NCBI RefSeq assembly: GCF_001645385.1
Contig: NZ_LVHI01000003.1
Location: 1-64,000, forward strand
DNA: 64,000 bases
From: Rhodococcoides kyotonense
GTDB taxonomy: Bacteria; Actinomycetota; Actinomycetes; Mycobacteriales; Mycobacteriaceae
Direction of reading: 5' to 3'
Below the pieces are notes generated by a model. It had not been told where the DNA came from. It saw only the letters and a program-made list of their open reading frames with translations, and ran no database searches. The position numbers were made by a program, and so were the translations under genes. Below, one piece after another: positions 1 through 8,863 of the stretch; the first letter of the stretch is position 1; each line of letters opens with the position of its first letter.

Positions 1-334
1 TTTGCAGCGGCAGAATGTAGTTGCCGAATCCGAAGACGATCGGCGTTGCGTAGAGCAGCAACATGATCGTGCCGTGCATGGTGAACAACTGGTTGTACTG
101 CTCGTTCGACAGGAACTGCATCCCCGGCACAGCCAACTCGGCGCGCATCAACAACGCCATCAACCCGCCGACCAAGAAGAACGCGATCGACGTCGCGATG
201 TACATGATCCCCAACACCTTGGGATCAGTCGTCGTCACCGCCTTGTGAATGAAAGAACCCTTCGGTCCCATCCGCGGCGGAAACGGCCGTGCCGCTTCCA
301 CCGCGGGAGTCGGCCTAGGCGCTAGGGCAGTCAC
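1..334 (-). CDS. ctaD: Cytochrome c oxidase subunit I (aa3 type), N-terminal part; gene runs off the left edge
   Basis: Heme-copper oxidase subunit I of the aa3 terminal oxidase in the cytoplasmic membrane. Only the first ~111 codons are here. After a variable head, the sequence runs into the conserved N-terminal region of subunit I ([20 protein letters not shown]), followed by the first membrane helix and the motif [21 protein letters not shown], which includes a heme a histidine. The GTG start at 334 sits 5 nt after a near-perfect ribosome site AGGAGG. Gene orientation next to a divergent FecB gene matches the M. tuberculosis ctaD-fecB arrangement. Certain by family; the symbol follows synteny. 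Confidence 0.95.
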   Translation of the reverse strand, partial: MTALAPRPTPAVEAARPFPPRMGPKGSFIHKAVTTTDPKVLGIMYIATSIAFFLVGGLMALLMRAELAVPGMQFLSNEQYNQLFTMHGTIMLLLYATPIVFGFGNYILPLQ

Positions 335-533
335 TGATCCTCCTGAAGATGCGTCCCGTCGGCGAGCATGCGAGGGCACGTCCGGGTGTCTTGCGCTACG
401 TCGAATCGTAGACCTTGACTCGGCGCCTCGCCTCACCGGTCCTACCGAGTGTCGTACTCGAACGTCGCACCTGCCCGGAAGCGCGGCCGGATAGGGTGTG
501 ACGGCATCCGACTCCCGTTAGGAATTTCACGAG
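335..533. other. Divergent intergenic region ctaD / fecB
   Basis: A 199-bp spacer carrying the promoters of two divergent genes. The ctaD ribosome site lies at its left end. TTAGGAATTT near the right end looks at first like half an IdeR/DtxR box, but the second half is missing. No other convincing operator or RNA was seen. Confidence 0.5.
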
Positions 534-1625
534 TTGTCCAGACAGTCGTTTCGGTCAGTCCCTGCTTCACTTCCGGCTCATCGCATCACCGCACTCGCGC
601 TCGCGGTCGGTGTTGCACTGACCGTCACGGCATGCTCGGGCACCTCCGAGTCCGAGGACAACGCGTCGACCATCGTGCGTAGTACGACCAACATCGCGGG
701 GGCAGGCGTCGTCGGAAACAATCGTCCGACGACCGGGCTGTGCCCCGCGACCGCGCCGCTCGACCCGACGGGCATCGAAGGTTCGGTGCGACCTGTCGGC
801 CACAGCGAAGGAATCAGCGAGATCCCGGCGGACCCCATGCGCATCGTCGTGTTGGACGCGGCCGCACTGGACGCCACCTGCGCGCTGGGAGTGTGGGAAC
901 GCGTCGTCGGCGCGTCGACGCTGGATCCGGACTTCCGCGGTGACGGAGACCAGGAGTTGTATCTCGGTACCGGAATTGCCGAGATCCCCGGCGTCGGAAC
1001 GGTCGACTCACCGGATCTGGATGCCATCGCCGGGCTGAACCCCGATCTGATCATCGGCGCCGACTCGCTGGGCACAGAGACCTACCGATCGTTGAGCGGG
1101 ATCGCGCCGACGGTCTTCACCTCGTCGGATTCCGGGTGGAAGGGCACGTTTCTGCAGTCCGCAGCCGCGCTCGGACGTGGACAGACCGGTTTCGACGAGC
1201 TGGCGCGCTTCACCGCCGACGCCGAACAGGTCGGGCGCGATGTGAACGCCACCCAGACCCAAGCATCGGTCGTCCGATTCCTGCCCGACTCGATCGTCAC
1301 CGACGGCCCGTCGTCGTTCGCGTCCGAGGTGCTCGCCGAGGTCGGCGTCGGCCGGCCGCCGTCACAGCAGGACGCCGAGAACACGGTGCCCGCCGACGAT
1401 CTGTCCGCAGTCGAGGGCGACATCGTCTACGCCCGATTCGACGGAGACGACGGCGAGTCGTTCGGCACCGACGTGATGGACGGGGACGGCTGGAAGGACC
1501 TCGGCGCCGCGAAGGACGGTCGAGTGTTCGTCGTCGACGACACCGTCTGGTCGAGCAGCGGCATTGTCGCGGCTCGCGCGATGCTTGCGGATGTGACGAA
1601 CTCGTTGAACGCGTACGTTTCCTGA
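534..1625 (+). CDS. fecB: Iron-siderophore/ferric-citrate ABC transporter substrate-binding lipoprotein (FecB-like)
   Basis: Extracytoplasmic solute-binding lipoprotein of the FecB/BtuF class III type, 363 aa, for delivering an Fe(III) chelate or heme. A signal peptide (hydrophobic residues 19-33) ends in the lipobox VTAC with lipidated Cys34. The bilobed binding domain follows from about residue 85, beginning with the motif PMRIVVLDAAALD. The start is TTG at 534, preceded by TTAGGAA. No better start precedes the signal peptide in frame. No permease or ATPase genes adjoin it, as for M. tuberculosis fecB (Rv3044), which also diverges from ctaD. The Nudix gene starts 1 nt after its stop, so the two are cotranscribed. 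Confidence 0.85.
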   Translation: MSRQSFRSVPASLPAHRITALALAVGVALTVTACSGTSESEDNASTIVRSTTNIAGAGVVGNNRPTTGLCPATAPLDPTGIEGSVRPVGHSEGISEIPADPMRIVVLDAAALDATCALGVWERVVGASTLDPDFRGDGDQELYLGTGIAEIPGVGTVDSPDLDAIAGLNPDLIIGADSLGTETYRSLSGIAPTVFTSSDSGWKGTFLQSAAALGRGQTGFDELARFTADAEQVGRDVNATQTQASVVRFLPDSIVTDGPSSFASEVLAEVGVGRPPSQQDAENTVPADDLSAVEGDIVYARFDGDDGESFGTDVMDGDGWKDLGAAKDGRVFVVDDTVWSSSGIVAARAMLADVTNSLNAYVS

Positions 1626-1626
1626 T

Positions 1627-2100
1627 ATGCCGATCCCCGAGTTCGTCCTCGCCCTGCGCAGTCGGATCGGTACGTCGCCTCTGTGGCTGTCGGGGGTCAG
1701 CGCGGTGGTCCTCGACGCCGACGGACGAATCCTGCTGACGCGTCGCCGCGACAACGGGCTCTGGGCCATCGTGTCCGGCATCCTCGAACCCGGTGAAGAA
1801 CCCGGGCCCGCCGCGCTGCGCGAGATCGCCGAGGAGACGGGCCTGGGCGCCGAACTCGTCCGACTCACGAGCGTCGACGTCACCGAGAAGATCACCTACC
1901 CGAACGGCGACGTCGCCCAATACCTGGACCTCACCTTCCTCGCCCGCCACACCGACGGCGAAGCCCGCGTCGCCGACGACGAGAACCTTGCGGTCGGCTG
2001 GTTCGACGTCGACGCATTGCCCGACGACCTGACCGACACCTCGCGGCTGCGAATCTCCAAGGCGCTCAGCGGGTCTGCGGAAGCCTGGTTTCGGCGCTAG
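1627..2100 (+). CDS. Nudix hydrolase
   Basis: Hydrolase of nucleoside diphosphate-linked compounds, 157 aa; the substrate cannot be read from sequence. The complete Nudix box spans residues 51-73: G51, E57, R65-E66, E69-E70, G72, with all metal-binding glutamates present. The preceding stretch SGVSAVVLDADGRILLTRR is the usual first strand of the fold. The ATG lies 1 nt after the fecB stop codon, implying one transcript and translational coupling. Functional relation to iron uptake is not evident; it may be a housekeeping sanitising enzyme. Confidence 0.88.
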   Translation: MPIPEFVLALRSRIGTSPLWLSGVSAVVLDADGRILLTRRRDNGLWAIVSGILEPGEEPGPAALREIAEETGLGAELVRLTSVDVTEKITYPNGDVAQYLDLTFLARHTDGEARVADDENLAVGWFDVDALPDDLTDTSRLRISKALSGSAEAWFRR

Positions 2101-2111
2101 CCCCCACCCCG

Positions 2112-2300
2112 CCCGGACCGAGGGCGTCCCCTGCTCACTCCGAGTGACCGAAGGCGCCCCTCGCTGGCATCCCGCGCCCAGCCCGCCCGGACCGAGGGCG
2201 TCCCTTGCTCACTCGAAGTGACCGAAGGCGCCCCTCGCTGGCATCCCGCCCCCACCCCGGCCGGACCGAGGGCGTCCCTTGCTCACTCCGAGTGACCGAA
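2112..2300. repeat. 74-bp direct tandem repeat, 2.5 copies, each with an internal dyad
   Basis: Three units start at about 2112, 2186 and 2260 (exact 74-bp spacing, a few mismatches). The third is cut short after the dyad. Each unit contains CACTC-C-GAGTG or a one-base variant, and GAGGGCG...CGCCCCTC that could form an outer stem. The array lies directly after the Nudix gene and before the SPFH promoter. It may act as a transcription terminator, or be a REP-like or variable-number repeat. Confidence 0.85.
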
Positions 2301-2332
2301 CGTGACATTCGGTCGGTACGTGCGGCGGAAAT

Positions 2333-2353
2333 GTGATATCACTTTAGTATCAC
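2333..2353. promoter_or_regulatory. Candidate operator of the SPFH/RHH operon
   Basis: The perfect 10-bp palindrome GTGATATCAC (2333-2342) is followed by a second half-site, so TATCAC occurs at 2337-2342 and 2348-2353, exactly 11 bp (one helical turn) apart. It ends 20 nt before the SPFH start codon. Ribbon-helix-helix proteins bind such phased short sites, so the downstream RHH protein is the natural candidate regulator. Inference from sequence only. Confidence 0.5.
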
Positions 2354-2373
2354 TACGACGCAGGGAGACCGAG

Positions 2374-3291
2374 ATGTCCACACCCACGACCGTCGCCGAG
2401 AAGCCGACGGGCACCCCCACGACGACGATTGCCGAACGCCCCGGTTGGGATCTGCCCGGTTGGTGGATGCTCGGGGCCGGCACCCTTCTCTTCCTCGGAA
2501 GCATCGCCGTGTTCGTTCCTGCAATCCTGTCCGAATCGATCCCGGGGGTCATCGGCAGCGTCGTGATCTTTCTGGTGGCGCTGACGGCATTGATGGGTCT
2601 CACCCTGGTGCAGCCGAATCAGGCTCGGGTGCTGCAACTTCTGGGCAGTTCGTACAGCGGAACGCTCCGCACGCCTGGGCTGCGATGGACGAACCCGTTG
2701 ACCATCCGTAGAGCGATCTCCACCCGTATCCGCAATCACGAGACGGGTCAGTCGAAGGTCAACGATGCCGACGGCAACCCGATCGAGATATCGGCGATCG
2801 TCGTCTGGCAGGTGGCGGACACCGCATTGGCATCGTTCCAGGTCGACGACTACGAAGAATTCGTGGCCGTGCAGACCGAATCGGCGGTGCGGCACATCGC
2901 CGGCAGCTATCCGTACGACGCCGAAGGTCGAATGTCGTTGCGCGAGAACGCAGACGAGATCACGGCGGCGATGTCCGAGGAGGTGCACGCCCGGGTCAGG
3001 TCGGCAGGCGTCGAGGTCGTCGAGACGCGTATCAACCGTCTCGCCTATGCACCGGAGATCGCCCAGGCGATGTTGCGACGTCAGCAGGCCGGCGCCGTCA
3101 TCGCAGCCCGTCAGCAGATCGTCGAGGGCGCCGTCGGAATGGTCGACATGGCGCTGTCGCGACTGGAGGAGAAGCACGTCGTCGAACTCGACGAGGAGCG
3201 AAAGGCCACGATGGTGTCGAACTTGCTCGTCGTCCTCTGCAGCGACCGGGATACTCAGCCCGTGGTGAACACCGGATCGCTCTACCAGTGA
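2374..3291 (+). CDS. SPFH (stomatin/prohibitin/flotillin) domain membrane protein
   Basis: Membrane-anchored SPFH protein, 305 aa. Order: a Thr/Pro-rich cytosolic head (1-25), two membrane helices (about 31-52 and 58-78), an SPFH/band-7 domain (about 80-235), and an Ala/Gln-rich helical tail that in this family drives oligomerisation (RRQQAGAVIAARQQIVEGAV). ATG 2374 has GGGAGACC 5-11 nt upstream; an earlier in-frame start at 2302 lies upstream of the promoter-like palindrome and is less likely. SPFH proteins scaffold membrane microdomains or hold proteases; the client here is unknown. A ribbon-helix-helix gene starts 3 nt after the stop. Confidence 0.88.
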   Translation: MSTPTTVAEKPTGTPTTTIAERPGWDLPGWWMLGAGTLLFLGSIAVFVPAILSESIPGVIGSVVIFLVALTALMGLTLVQPNQARVLQLLGSSYSGTLRTPGLRWTNPLTIRRAISTRIRNHETGQSKVNDADGNPIEISAIVVWQVADTALASFQVDDYEEFVAVQTESAVRHIAGSYPYDAEGRMSLRENADEITAAMSEEVHARVRSAGVEVVETRINRLAYAPEIAQAMLRRQQAGAVIAARQQIVEGAVGMVDMALSRLEEKHVVELDEERKATMVSNLLVVLCSDRDTQPVVNTGSLYQ

Positions 3292-3294
3292 CCC

Positions 3295-3492
3295 ATGGCA
3301 GTCGAACGTAAGAAGCTGTTGCTGCGGCTGGACCCGGCGGTGCACGACGCACTGGCCCGCTGGGCCGCCGACGACCTCCGCAGCACCAACGCACAGATCG
3401 AGTTCCTGCTTCGTCGAGCGTTGACGGAGCAGGGACGAATGCCGAAGGACGCGGAGAAGATACGCAAACAGGGACGACCCCCGGGCTCGTGA
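3295..3492 (+). CDS. Ribbon-helix-helix (Arc-like) DNA-binding protein
   Basis: 65-aa protein. The N-terminal strand KKLLLRLDP is followed by two helices (VHDALARWAADDL, NAQIEFLLRRALTEQ), the layout of Arc/CopG repressors. The basic tail ends KQGRPPGS. It starts 3 nt after the SPFH gene and so is cotranscribed. No toxin gene adjoins it, so it is probably a transcriptional autoregulator of the pair rather than a classical antitoxin. Its stop codon lies in the loop of a 16-bp hairpin. Confidence 0.8.
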   Translation: MAVERKKLLLRLDPAVHDALARWAADDLRSTNAQIEFLLRRALTEQGRMPKDAEKIRKQGRPPGS

Positions 3493-3510
3493 CGGCCCGG
3501 GGGTCGTCCC
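3471..3510. terminator. Bidirectional hairpin between the RHH gene and nrdF
   Basis: GGGACGACCCCCGGGC (3471-3486) pairs perfectly with GCCCGGGGGTCGTCCC (3495-3510) around an 8-nt loop that carries the RHH stop codon. It separates convergent genes. No U-tract follows on either strand. Confidence 0.75.
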
Positions 3511-3532
3511 CGTCGCGACAACTACCGGAGGA

Positions 3533-4558
<1,026 letters not shown>

Positions 4559-4585
4559 TCAGTCTAGATCAGTGAGCACTGCTCA

Positions 4586-6748
4586 CTACAGCATGCAGCT
4601 GACGCAACCCTCCACCTCGGTGCCCTCGAGGGCCATCTGACGCAGACGGATGTAGTACAGCGTCTTGATCCCCTTGCGCCACGCGTAGATCTGCGCCTTG
4701 TTGATATCGCGGGTCGTCGCGGTGTCCTTGAAGAACAGCGTCAACGACAGTCCCTGATCGACGTGCTGCGTCGCCGCGGCGTACGTGTCGATGATCTTCT
4801 CGTAGCCGATCTCGTACGCATCCTGGTAGTAGTCCAGGTTGTCGTTGGTCAGGTACGGCGCCGGGTAGTAGACGCGACCGATCTTGCCTTCCTTGCGGAT
4901 CTCGATCTTCGACGCCACGGGGTGAATCGACGACGTCGAGTTGTTGATGTACGAGATCGACCCCGTCGGCGGGACGGCTTGCAGGTTCTGGTTGTAGATG
5001 CCGTACTCCTGCACCGACTTCTTCAGCGCGGTCCAGTCGTCCTGCGTCGGGATGTGTACCTCGGCGTCGGCGAACAGCTTGGCGACGCGCGCCGTGCTCG
5101 GCTCCCACACCTGATCGGTGTACTTGTCGAAGAATTCACCCGACGCGTACTTGGACTGCGGGAAGCCCTTGAAGTACGACCCTCGATCCTTGGCGAGCTG
5201 ATTCGACGCCTGGATCGCGTGGAACAGCACCGTGTAGAAGTAGATGTTCGTGAAATCGATGCCCTCGGTCGAGCCGTAGTAGATGCGCTCTCGAGCGAGG
5301 TATCCGTGCAGGTTCATCTGGCCGAGACCGATGGCGTGAGAGTCGTTGTTGCCCTGCTCGATCGACGGCACCGAGTAGATGTGCGTCTGATCGGAGACGG
5401 CCGTCAATCCGCGTATCGCGACGGCGATCGTCTTGCCGAAGTCGGGCGAATCCATCGTCTTCGCGATGTTCAGCGAGCCGAGGTTGCACGAAATGTCCTT
5501 GCCGACATGGCTGTACGACAAATCGTCGTTGAACAGCGACGGCGTCGAGACCTGCAGGATCTCCGAGCACAGGTTCGAGTGCGTGATCTTGCCCTCGATC
5601 GGGTTCGCCCGGTTCACGGTGTCCTCGAACATGATGTACGGGTAGCCGGATTCGAACTGCAGCTCGGCGAGCGTCTGGAAGAATTCGCGTGCCTTGATCT
5701 TGGTCTTGCGAATTCGCCTGTCGTCGACCATCTCGTAGTACTTCTCGGTGACGTTGATGTCGGCGAACGGGACGCCGTAGATGCGCTCGACGTCGTACGG
5801 CGAGAACAGGTACATCTCTTCGTTCTTCTTCGCCAGCTCGAACGTGATGTCCGGGATGACGATTCCGAGCGACAGCGTCTTGATACGGATCTTCTCGTCG
5901 GCGTTCTCACGCTTGGTGTCGAGGAACTTGTAGACGTCGGGGTGATGGGCGTGCAGGTACACCGCACCCGCTCCCTGACGCGCACCGAGCTGGTTGGCGT
6001 ACGAGAACGAGTCCTCGAGCAGCTTCATGATCGGGATGACGCCGGAGCTCTGGTTCTCGATGCGCTTGATCGGCGCGCCGGCCTCGCGAATATTGCTCAG
6101 CAGCAACGCAACTCCGCCTCCGCGCTTGGACAGCTGCAGAGCCGAGTTGATCGAACGACCGATGGACTCCATGTTGTCCTCGATGCGCAGCAGGAAGCAC
6201 GACACGGGTTCTCCGCGCTGCTTCTTTCCCGAGTTCAGGAACGTCGGCGTGGCCGGCTGGAACCGACCGGCGATGATCTCGTCGACGAGATCGGTTGCGA
6301 GAGCTTCGTCGCCGGCGGCAAGCGTCAGCGCGACCATGCACACACGATCCTCGAAACGCTCGAGGTAGCGCTTACCGTCGAACGTCTTCAGCGTGTACGA
6401 CGTGTAGTACTTGAACGCACCCAGGAACGTCGGGAACCGGAACTTCTTCGAGTACGCGTGGTTGATGAGGAACTTCACGAACTCGCGCGAGTACTGGTCG
6501 AGCACCTCGGGCTCGTAGTAGTTCTCCTCGACGAGGTAGTCGAGCTTCTCGTCGAGGTCGTGGAAGAACACCGTGTTCTGGTTGACGTGCTGCAGGAAGT
6601 ACTGGTTGGCCGCTTCGCGGTCCTTGTCGAACTGAATTTCGCCGTTGGGTCCGTACAAATTCAGCATCGCGTTCAGCGCGTGATAGTCCAGGTCGCTCGC
6701 CGACCGATCGGCCTTGACGGGTGCTGCCTCTGTGATGGTCGGTGCCAC
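4586..6748 (-). CDS. nrdE: Class Ib ribonucleoside-diphosphate reductase, alpha subunit
   Basis: Catalytic subunit reducing NDPs to dNDPs, 720 aa. The N-terminal NrdE domain starts at [13 protein letters not shown]. The barrel carries the redox cysteine in [10 protein letters not shown] and the radical-site motif [13 protein letters not shown]. The C-terminal shuttle cysteines are in GCVSCML. The GTG start at 6748 has GGAG about 9 nt upstream and gives the length of mycobacterial NrdE (about 725 aa). A longer in-frame reading to 6910 would overlap nrdI and lacks family support. Confidence 0.96.
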   Translation of the reverse strand: MAPTITEAAPVKADRSASDLDYHALNAMLNLYGPNGEIQFDKDREAANQYFLQHVNQNTVFFHDLDEKLDYLVEENYYEPEVLDQYSREFVKFLINHAYSKKFRFPTFLGAFKYYTSYTLKTFDGKRYLERFEDRVCMVALTLAAGDEALATDLVDEIIAGRFQPATPTFLNSGKKQRGEPVSCFLLRIEDNMESIGRSINSALQLSKRGGGVALLLSNIREAGAPIKRIENQSSGVIPIMKLLEDSFSYANQLGARQGAGAVYLHAHHPDVYKFLDTKRENADEKIRIKTLSLGIVIPDITFELAKKNEEMYLFSPYDVERIYGVPFADINVTEKYYEMVDDRRIRKTKIKAREFFQTLAELQFESGYPYIMFEDTVNRANPIEGKITHSNLCSEILQVSTPSLFNDDLSYSHVGKDISCNLGSLNIAKTMDSPDFGKTIAVAIRGLTAVSDQTHIYSVPSIEQGNNDSHAIGLGQMNLHGYLARERIYYGSTEGIDFTNIYFYTVLFHAIQASNQLAKDRGSYFKGFPQSKYASGEFFDKYTDQVWEPSTARVAKLFADAEVHIPTQDDWTALKKSVQEYGIYNQNLQAVPPTGSISYINNSTSSIHPVASKIEIRKEGKIGRVYYPAPYLTNDNLDYYQDAYEIGYEKIIDTYAAATQHVDQGLSLTLFFKDTATTRDINKAQIYAWRKGIKTLYYIRLRQMALEGTEVEGCVSCML

Positions 6749-6786
6749 GGCGATCGCTCCAGTTCCTCGTGTGTTCCGGTGTGTGA

Positions 6787-7251
6787 CTAGTGAATTTGTT
6801 CTGCGCGGCGGGACTCGCGTTCCCAGAAGTCCTCGAGCCCATCGCGTACTCGGTGAACATCCTCGGGCGTGCCCATCAGCTCGAATCGGTAGAGATACGG
6901 AACTGCGCACTTCTGTGAAATGACGTCGCCTGCAAAGCAGAACGAGTCACCGAAGTTGGTGTTGCCCGCTGCGATGACCGCTCTGATCAGAGATCGGTTG
7001 TGCTTCTGGTTGAGAAACTTGATGACCTGCTTGGGAACGTAATTGGTGTCACGTCCCAGGTACGTCATTCCCCCGCCATAGGTGGGCACGATCAGCACGT
7101 ACGGCTGATCCACCACGAAGTTCTCAGGATGATGCAGGGGAATCCGACTGGCCGGAAGACCGAGCTTGACGACGAATCGGTGCGTGTTCTCGGACGCACT
7201 CGAGAAGTACACGATCGGATGCGTCGACCGGGGAGTGAGAGCGGAAGTCAC
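6787..7251 (-). CDS. nrdI: NrdI flavodoxin-like protein
   Basis: Flavodoxin-like partner, 154 aa, that supplies the oxidant for assembling the Mn(III)2-tyrosyl radical in NrdF. The FMN phosphate loop is SSASENTH near residues 17-24, followed by the family motifs PTYGGG and [10 protein letters not shown]. It starts with GTG 23 nt after nrdH and is followed by nrdE after 38 nt, so it lies mid-operon. Confidence 0.95.
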   Translation of the reverse strand: MTSALTPRSTHPIVYFSSASENTHRFVVKLGLPASRIPLHHPENFVVDQPYVLIVPTYGGGMTYLGRDTNYVPKQVIKFLNQKHNRSLIRAVIAAGNTNFGDSFCFAGDVISQKCAVPYLYRFELMGTPEDVHRVRDGLEDFWERESRRAEQIH

Positions 7252-7274
7252 ACCTGCTCATCTCCATTTTCTGT

Positions 7275-7508
7275 TCAAGCAACGCTCGCGCTGAGCGCCT
7301 TGATGCGGTCGGGGCGGAAGCCCGACCAGTGCTCGTCACCGGCGACGACGACGGGAGCCTGCAGGTAGCCCAGCGCCATGACGTAGTCACGGGCCTCGGG
7401 GTCCTGCGAGATGTCGACGACGGTGTACTCGATGCCCTCTTTGTCGAGGGCGCGGTAGGTGGCATTGCACTGAACGCAGGCGGGCTTGGTGTAGACGGTG
7501 ATGCTCAT
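7275..7508 (-). CDS. nrdH: NrdH glutaredoxin-like redoxin
   Basis: 77-aa electron donor to NrdE, reduced by thioredoxin reductase. The active-site C11-V-Q-C14 lies in the NrdH motif TKPACVQC, and the C-terminal WSGFRPD is diagnostic for NrdH. ATG 7508 has GGAGAAGGG upstream. First gene of the nrdHIEF operon; its promoter must lie in the 7509-7800 region. Confidence 0.97.
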   Translation of the reverse strand: MSITVYTKPACVQCNATYRALDKEGIEYTVVDISQDPEARDYVMALGYLQAPVVVAGDEHWSGFRPDRIKALSASVA

Positions 7509-8018
7509 GAGGGGTCCCTTCTCCCTGGCCGAAATCGCGGTAAGTGTCCGAGATGTCGATATGCGCTGCGTGTTCTGTCGAGCGTTCGAGCCGACGCGTT
7601 CGTCTTCGAACTCGTCGACTTGCCCAGACCCGTGAACGTTCACAATTTCCGCGATCTCGGCAGGAGTTCCACCCGCTGCACAAGCCCATCGCCCGGTGGG
7701 ATCAGCGGCTTGTCGCGTTGTGGCCTCTCGACGGTTCAAACACTACACCTAGTGGCCGACATATACCTACAACACGAGATGTTGCGAACAACATTGATGA
7801 AATTCCTGGTCATAGCCCTACGCATCTCGGAACGTCGTGGTCACGTCAGCGTGTCGCAGATCACAGGCTCGCGGTGACGTCGAACACAGAAGACGACGAC
7901 TGCCGCCCGCCGTCGGCACGCAAGCCGACACGCCACACACAAAGGGTGAAAACTGCCTTCTCTCCGTCCGCACCGTCTCACTGGAGTGCCCCGAGCTCAC
8001 CCGGCCCGAAACGTGCGA
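7509..8018. other. Long non-coding region between rpmJ and the nrd operon
   Basis: About 510 bp with no credible protein gene: the 60-codon frame at 7818-8000 (minus) lacks a ribosome site and family resemblance. It holds the likely nrdH promoter, two NrdR-box-like dyads at 7740-7784 and the rpmJ terminator at its right end. The leader of the nrd mRNA may thus be some 200 nt. Confidence 0.6.
7740..7784. promoter_or_regulatory. Two candidate NrdR boxes upstream of nrdH
   Basis: Box 1, ACACTACACCTAGTGG (7740-7755), has arms CACTA/TAGTG and resembles the NrdR consensus acaCwAtATcTwGtgt. Box 2, ACAACACGAGATGTTG (7769-7784), has arms CAACA/TGTTG but a weaker core. The dyad centres are about 30 bp apart; NrdR pairs are usually about 31-32 bp apart. 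NrdR is the normal repressor of nrd operons in this phylum. Confidence 0.45.
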
Positions 8019-8047
8019 GACCCCCGAACTTCGCGAGTTCGGGGGTC
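8019..8047 (-). terminator. Hairpin downstream of rpmJ
   Basis: GACCCCCGAACT (8019-8030) and AGTTCGGGGGTC (8036-8047) form a perfect 12-bp stem with a 5-nt loop, 42 nt after the rpmJ stop. There is no U-run, as is common for actinobacterial terminators. Confidence 0.7.
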
Positions 8048-8064
8048 CGGCAGAGGAAGCCCAT

Positions 8065-8105
8065 TCAGCGCTGACGCGCTTCCACGTCTCAGCGCTGACG
8101 CGCTT
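8065..8105. repeat. 24-bp tandem duplication of the rpmJ 3' end
   Basis: TCAGCGCTGACGCGCTT occurs at 8065-8081 and again at 8089-8105, exactly 24 bp apart. The second copy is the last codons and stop of rpmJ; the first lies just beyond the stop. Looks like a slippage duplication of the gene end. Confidence 0.8.
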
Positions 8106-8211
8106 TGAAGCGAGGCTCCTTCTTGTTGATGACGAACACCTTGCCGTGACGTCGCACGACCTGGGCGCCCGGCTTGTCTTTCAGCGATTTCAGCGAGTTG
8201 CGTACCTTCAT
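8089..8211 (-). CDS. rpmJ: 50S ribosomal protein L36, zinc-independent (C-minus) form
   Basis: 40-aa L36, too short for a routine ORF list. It begins [11 protein letters not shown] and ends [11 protein letters not shown]. The zinc-ribbon cysteines of ordinary L36 are absent, so this is the paralogue that replaces the zinc form when zinc is scarce. The start is apparently leaderless: TAGGGT on the minus strand (8223-8218) ends 6 nt before the ATG. A Zur-like dyad lies directly upstream at 8226-8245. It is divided from the nrd operon by a hairpin and 510 bp. Confidence 0.93.
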   Translation of the reverse strand: MKVRNSLKSLKDKPGAQVVRRHGKVFVINKKEPRFKARQR

Positions 8212-8225
8212 GCGACAACCCTACC

Positions 8226-8245
8226 TGAAAACGATTGTCGTTATG
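8226..8245. promoter_or_regulatory. Probable Zur box controlling rpmJ
   Basis: TGAAAACGATTGTCGTTATG contains the inverted repeat AAAACGA-TTG-TCGTTAT (6 of 7 pairs), resembling the actinobacterial Zur consensus TGAAAATNATTTTCA. It abuts the rpmJ -10 element, where a repressor would block polymerase. It overlaps the stop codon of the next gene. Zur control of C-minus ribosomal proteins is established in mycobacteria and Streptomyces. Confidence 0.6.
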
Positions 8246-8807
8246 CGCTGACCAGTTCGTTCGACGCCTTGACGAGCTCGGTGACGACCGTGGAGATCTG
8301 ACCGGCCACCTCGGCGTTCTCCCGTGGGTGTCCCGTACCGAACTTGTCGATGGTGCCGCCGATGGTGAGTTCGACGTCCTCGAGCACCTTGCCGCCTGCG
8401 ATGCCGACAGCCTTGCGGGCGTCGTCGTGCGCCCACTTCGCGCCGTTGCCACTGGGGGACGCGCTGATGACGGCAACAGGCTTGCCGACGACGGCACCCG
8501 CGCCGTACGGGCGCGACAGCCAGTCGATGGCGTTCTTCAGAACGGCAGGGATCGTGCCATTGTACTCGGGCGTCACCAACAGGAATGCAGTGGACTTCTC
8601 GGCGGCGGCGCGCAGCTCGAGAGCAGCGGCGGGAACTTTGCCGTCGACGTCGATGTCCTCGTTGTAGAACGGAACCTCGGCCAGGCCGGAGTAGACGACC
8701 ACCTCGGCGCCCTCGGGGGCCAGCGATGCCGCGGTCTCGGCGATCTGCTTGTTGACGGAGTCGGCGCGGAGGCTTCCGACAAGTGCGAGTACCTGAGCGT
8801 TGCTCAT
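8241..8807 (-). CDS. NADPH-dependent FMN reductase family oxidoreductase
   Basis: 188-aa flavoprotein of the NADPH-dependent FMN reductase (PF03358)/azoreductase type. The FMN phosphate loop GSLRADSVNKQ follows strand one at residues 11-21, and TPEYNGTIPAVLKNAIDWLSRP is the characteristic flavin/dimer segment. ATG 8807 has AAGGAAG 7 nt upstream. It diverges from a TetR gene across 105 bp with operator-like repeats, suggesting that TetR controls it. Substrates in this family include quinones, azo dyes and flavins; none can be assigned. Confidence 0.88.
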   Translation of the reverse strand: MSNAQVLALVGSLRADSVNKQIAETAASLAPEGAEVVVYSGLAEVPFYNEDIDVDGKVPAAALELRAAAEKSTAFLLVTPEYNGTIPAVLKNAIDWLSRPYGAGAVVGKPVAVISASPSGNGAKWAHDDARKAVGIAGGKVLEDVELTIGGTIDKFGTGHPRENAEVAGQISTVVTELVKASNELVSA

Positions 8808-8863
8808 GACGATCTTCCTTCGATGTATGGGTGAAAGCCGGTGTTCGATCAATTCCTACCACT

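Noticed and set aside
515..533. Possible IdeR/DtxR iron box before fecB (TTAGGAATTT)
   Set aside because: Only one half-site; the symmetric half CTAACCTAA is absent.
3295..3492. RHH protein as antitoxin of a toxin-antitoxin pair
   Set aside because: No HicA-, ParE- or RelE-like gene adjoins; the neighbours are an SPFH gene and convergent nrdF.
4763..6790. A 675-codon open frame on the plus strand, antisense to nrdE
   Set aside because: Arg/Val/Leu-rich translation with no family resemblance; it arises from the high-GC third-position bias of nrdE on the other strand.
7818..8000. 60-codon minus-strand frame between rpmJ and nrdH
   Set aside because: No ribosome site, Arg/Ser-rich translation and no family resemblance; lies in the rpmJ downstream region.
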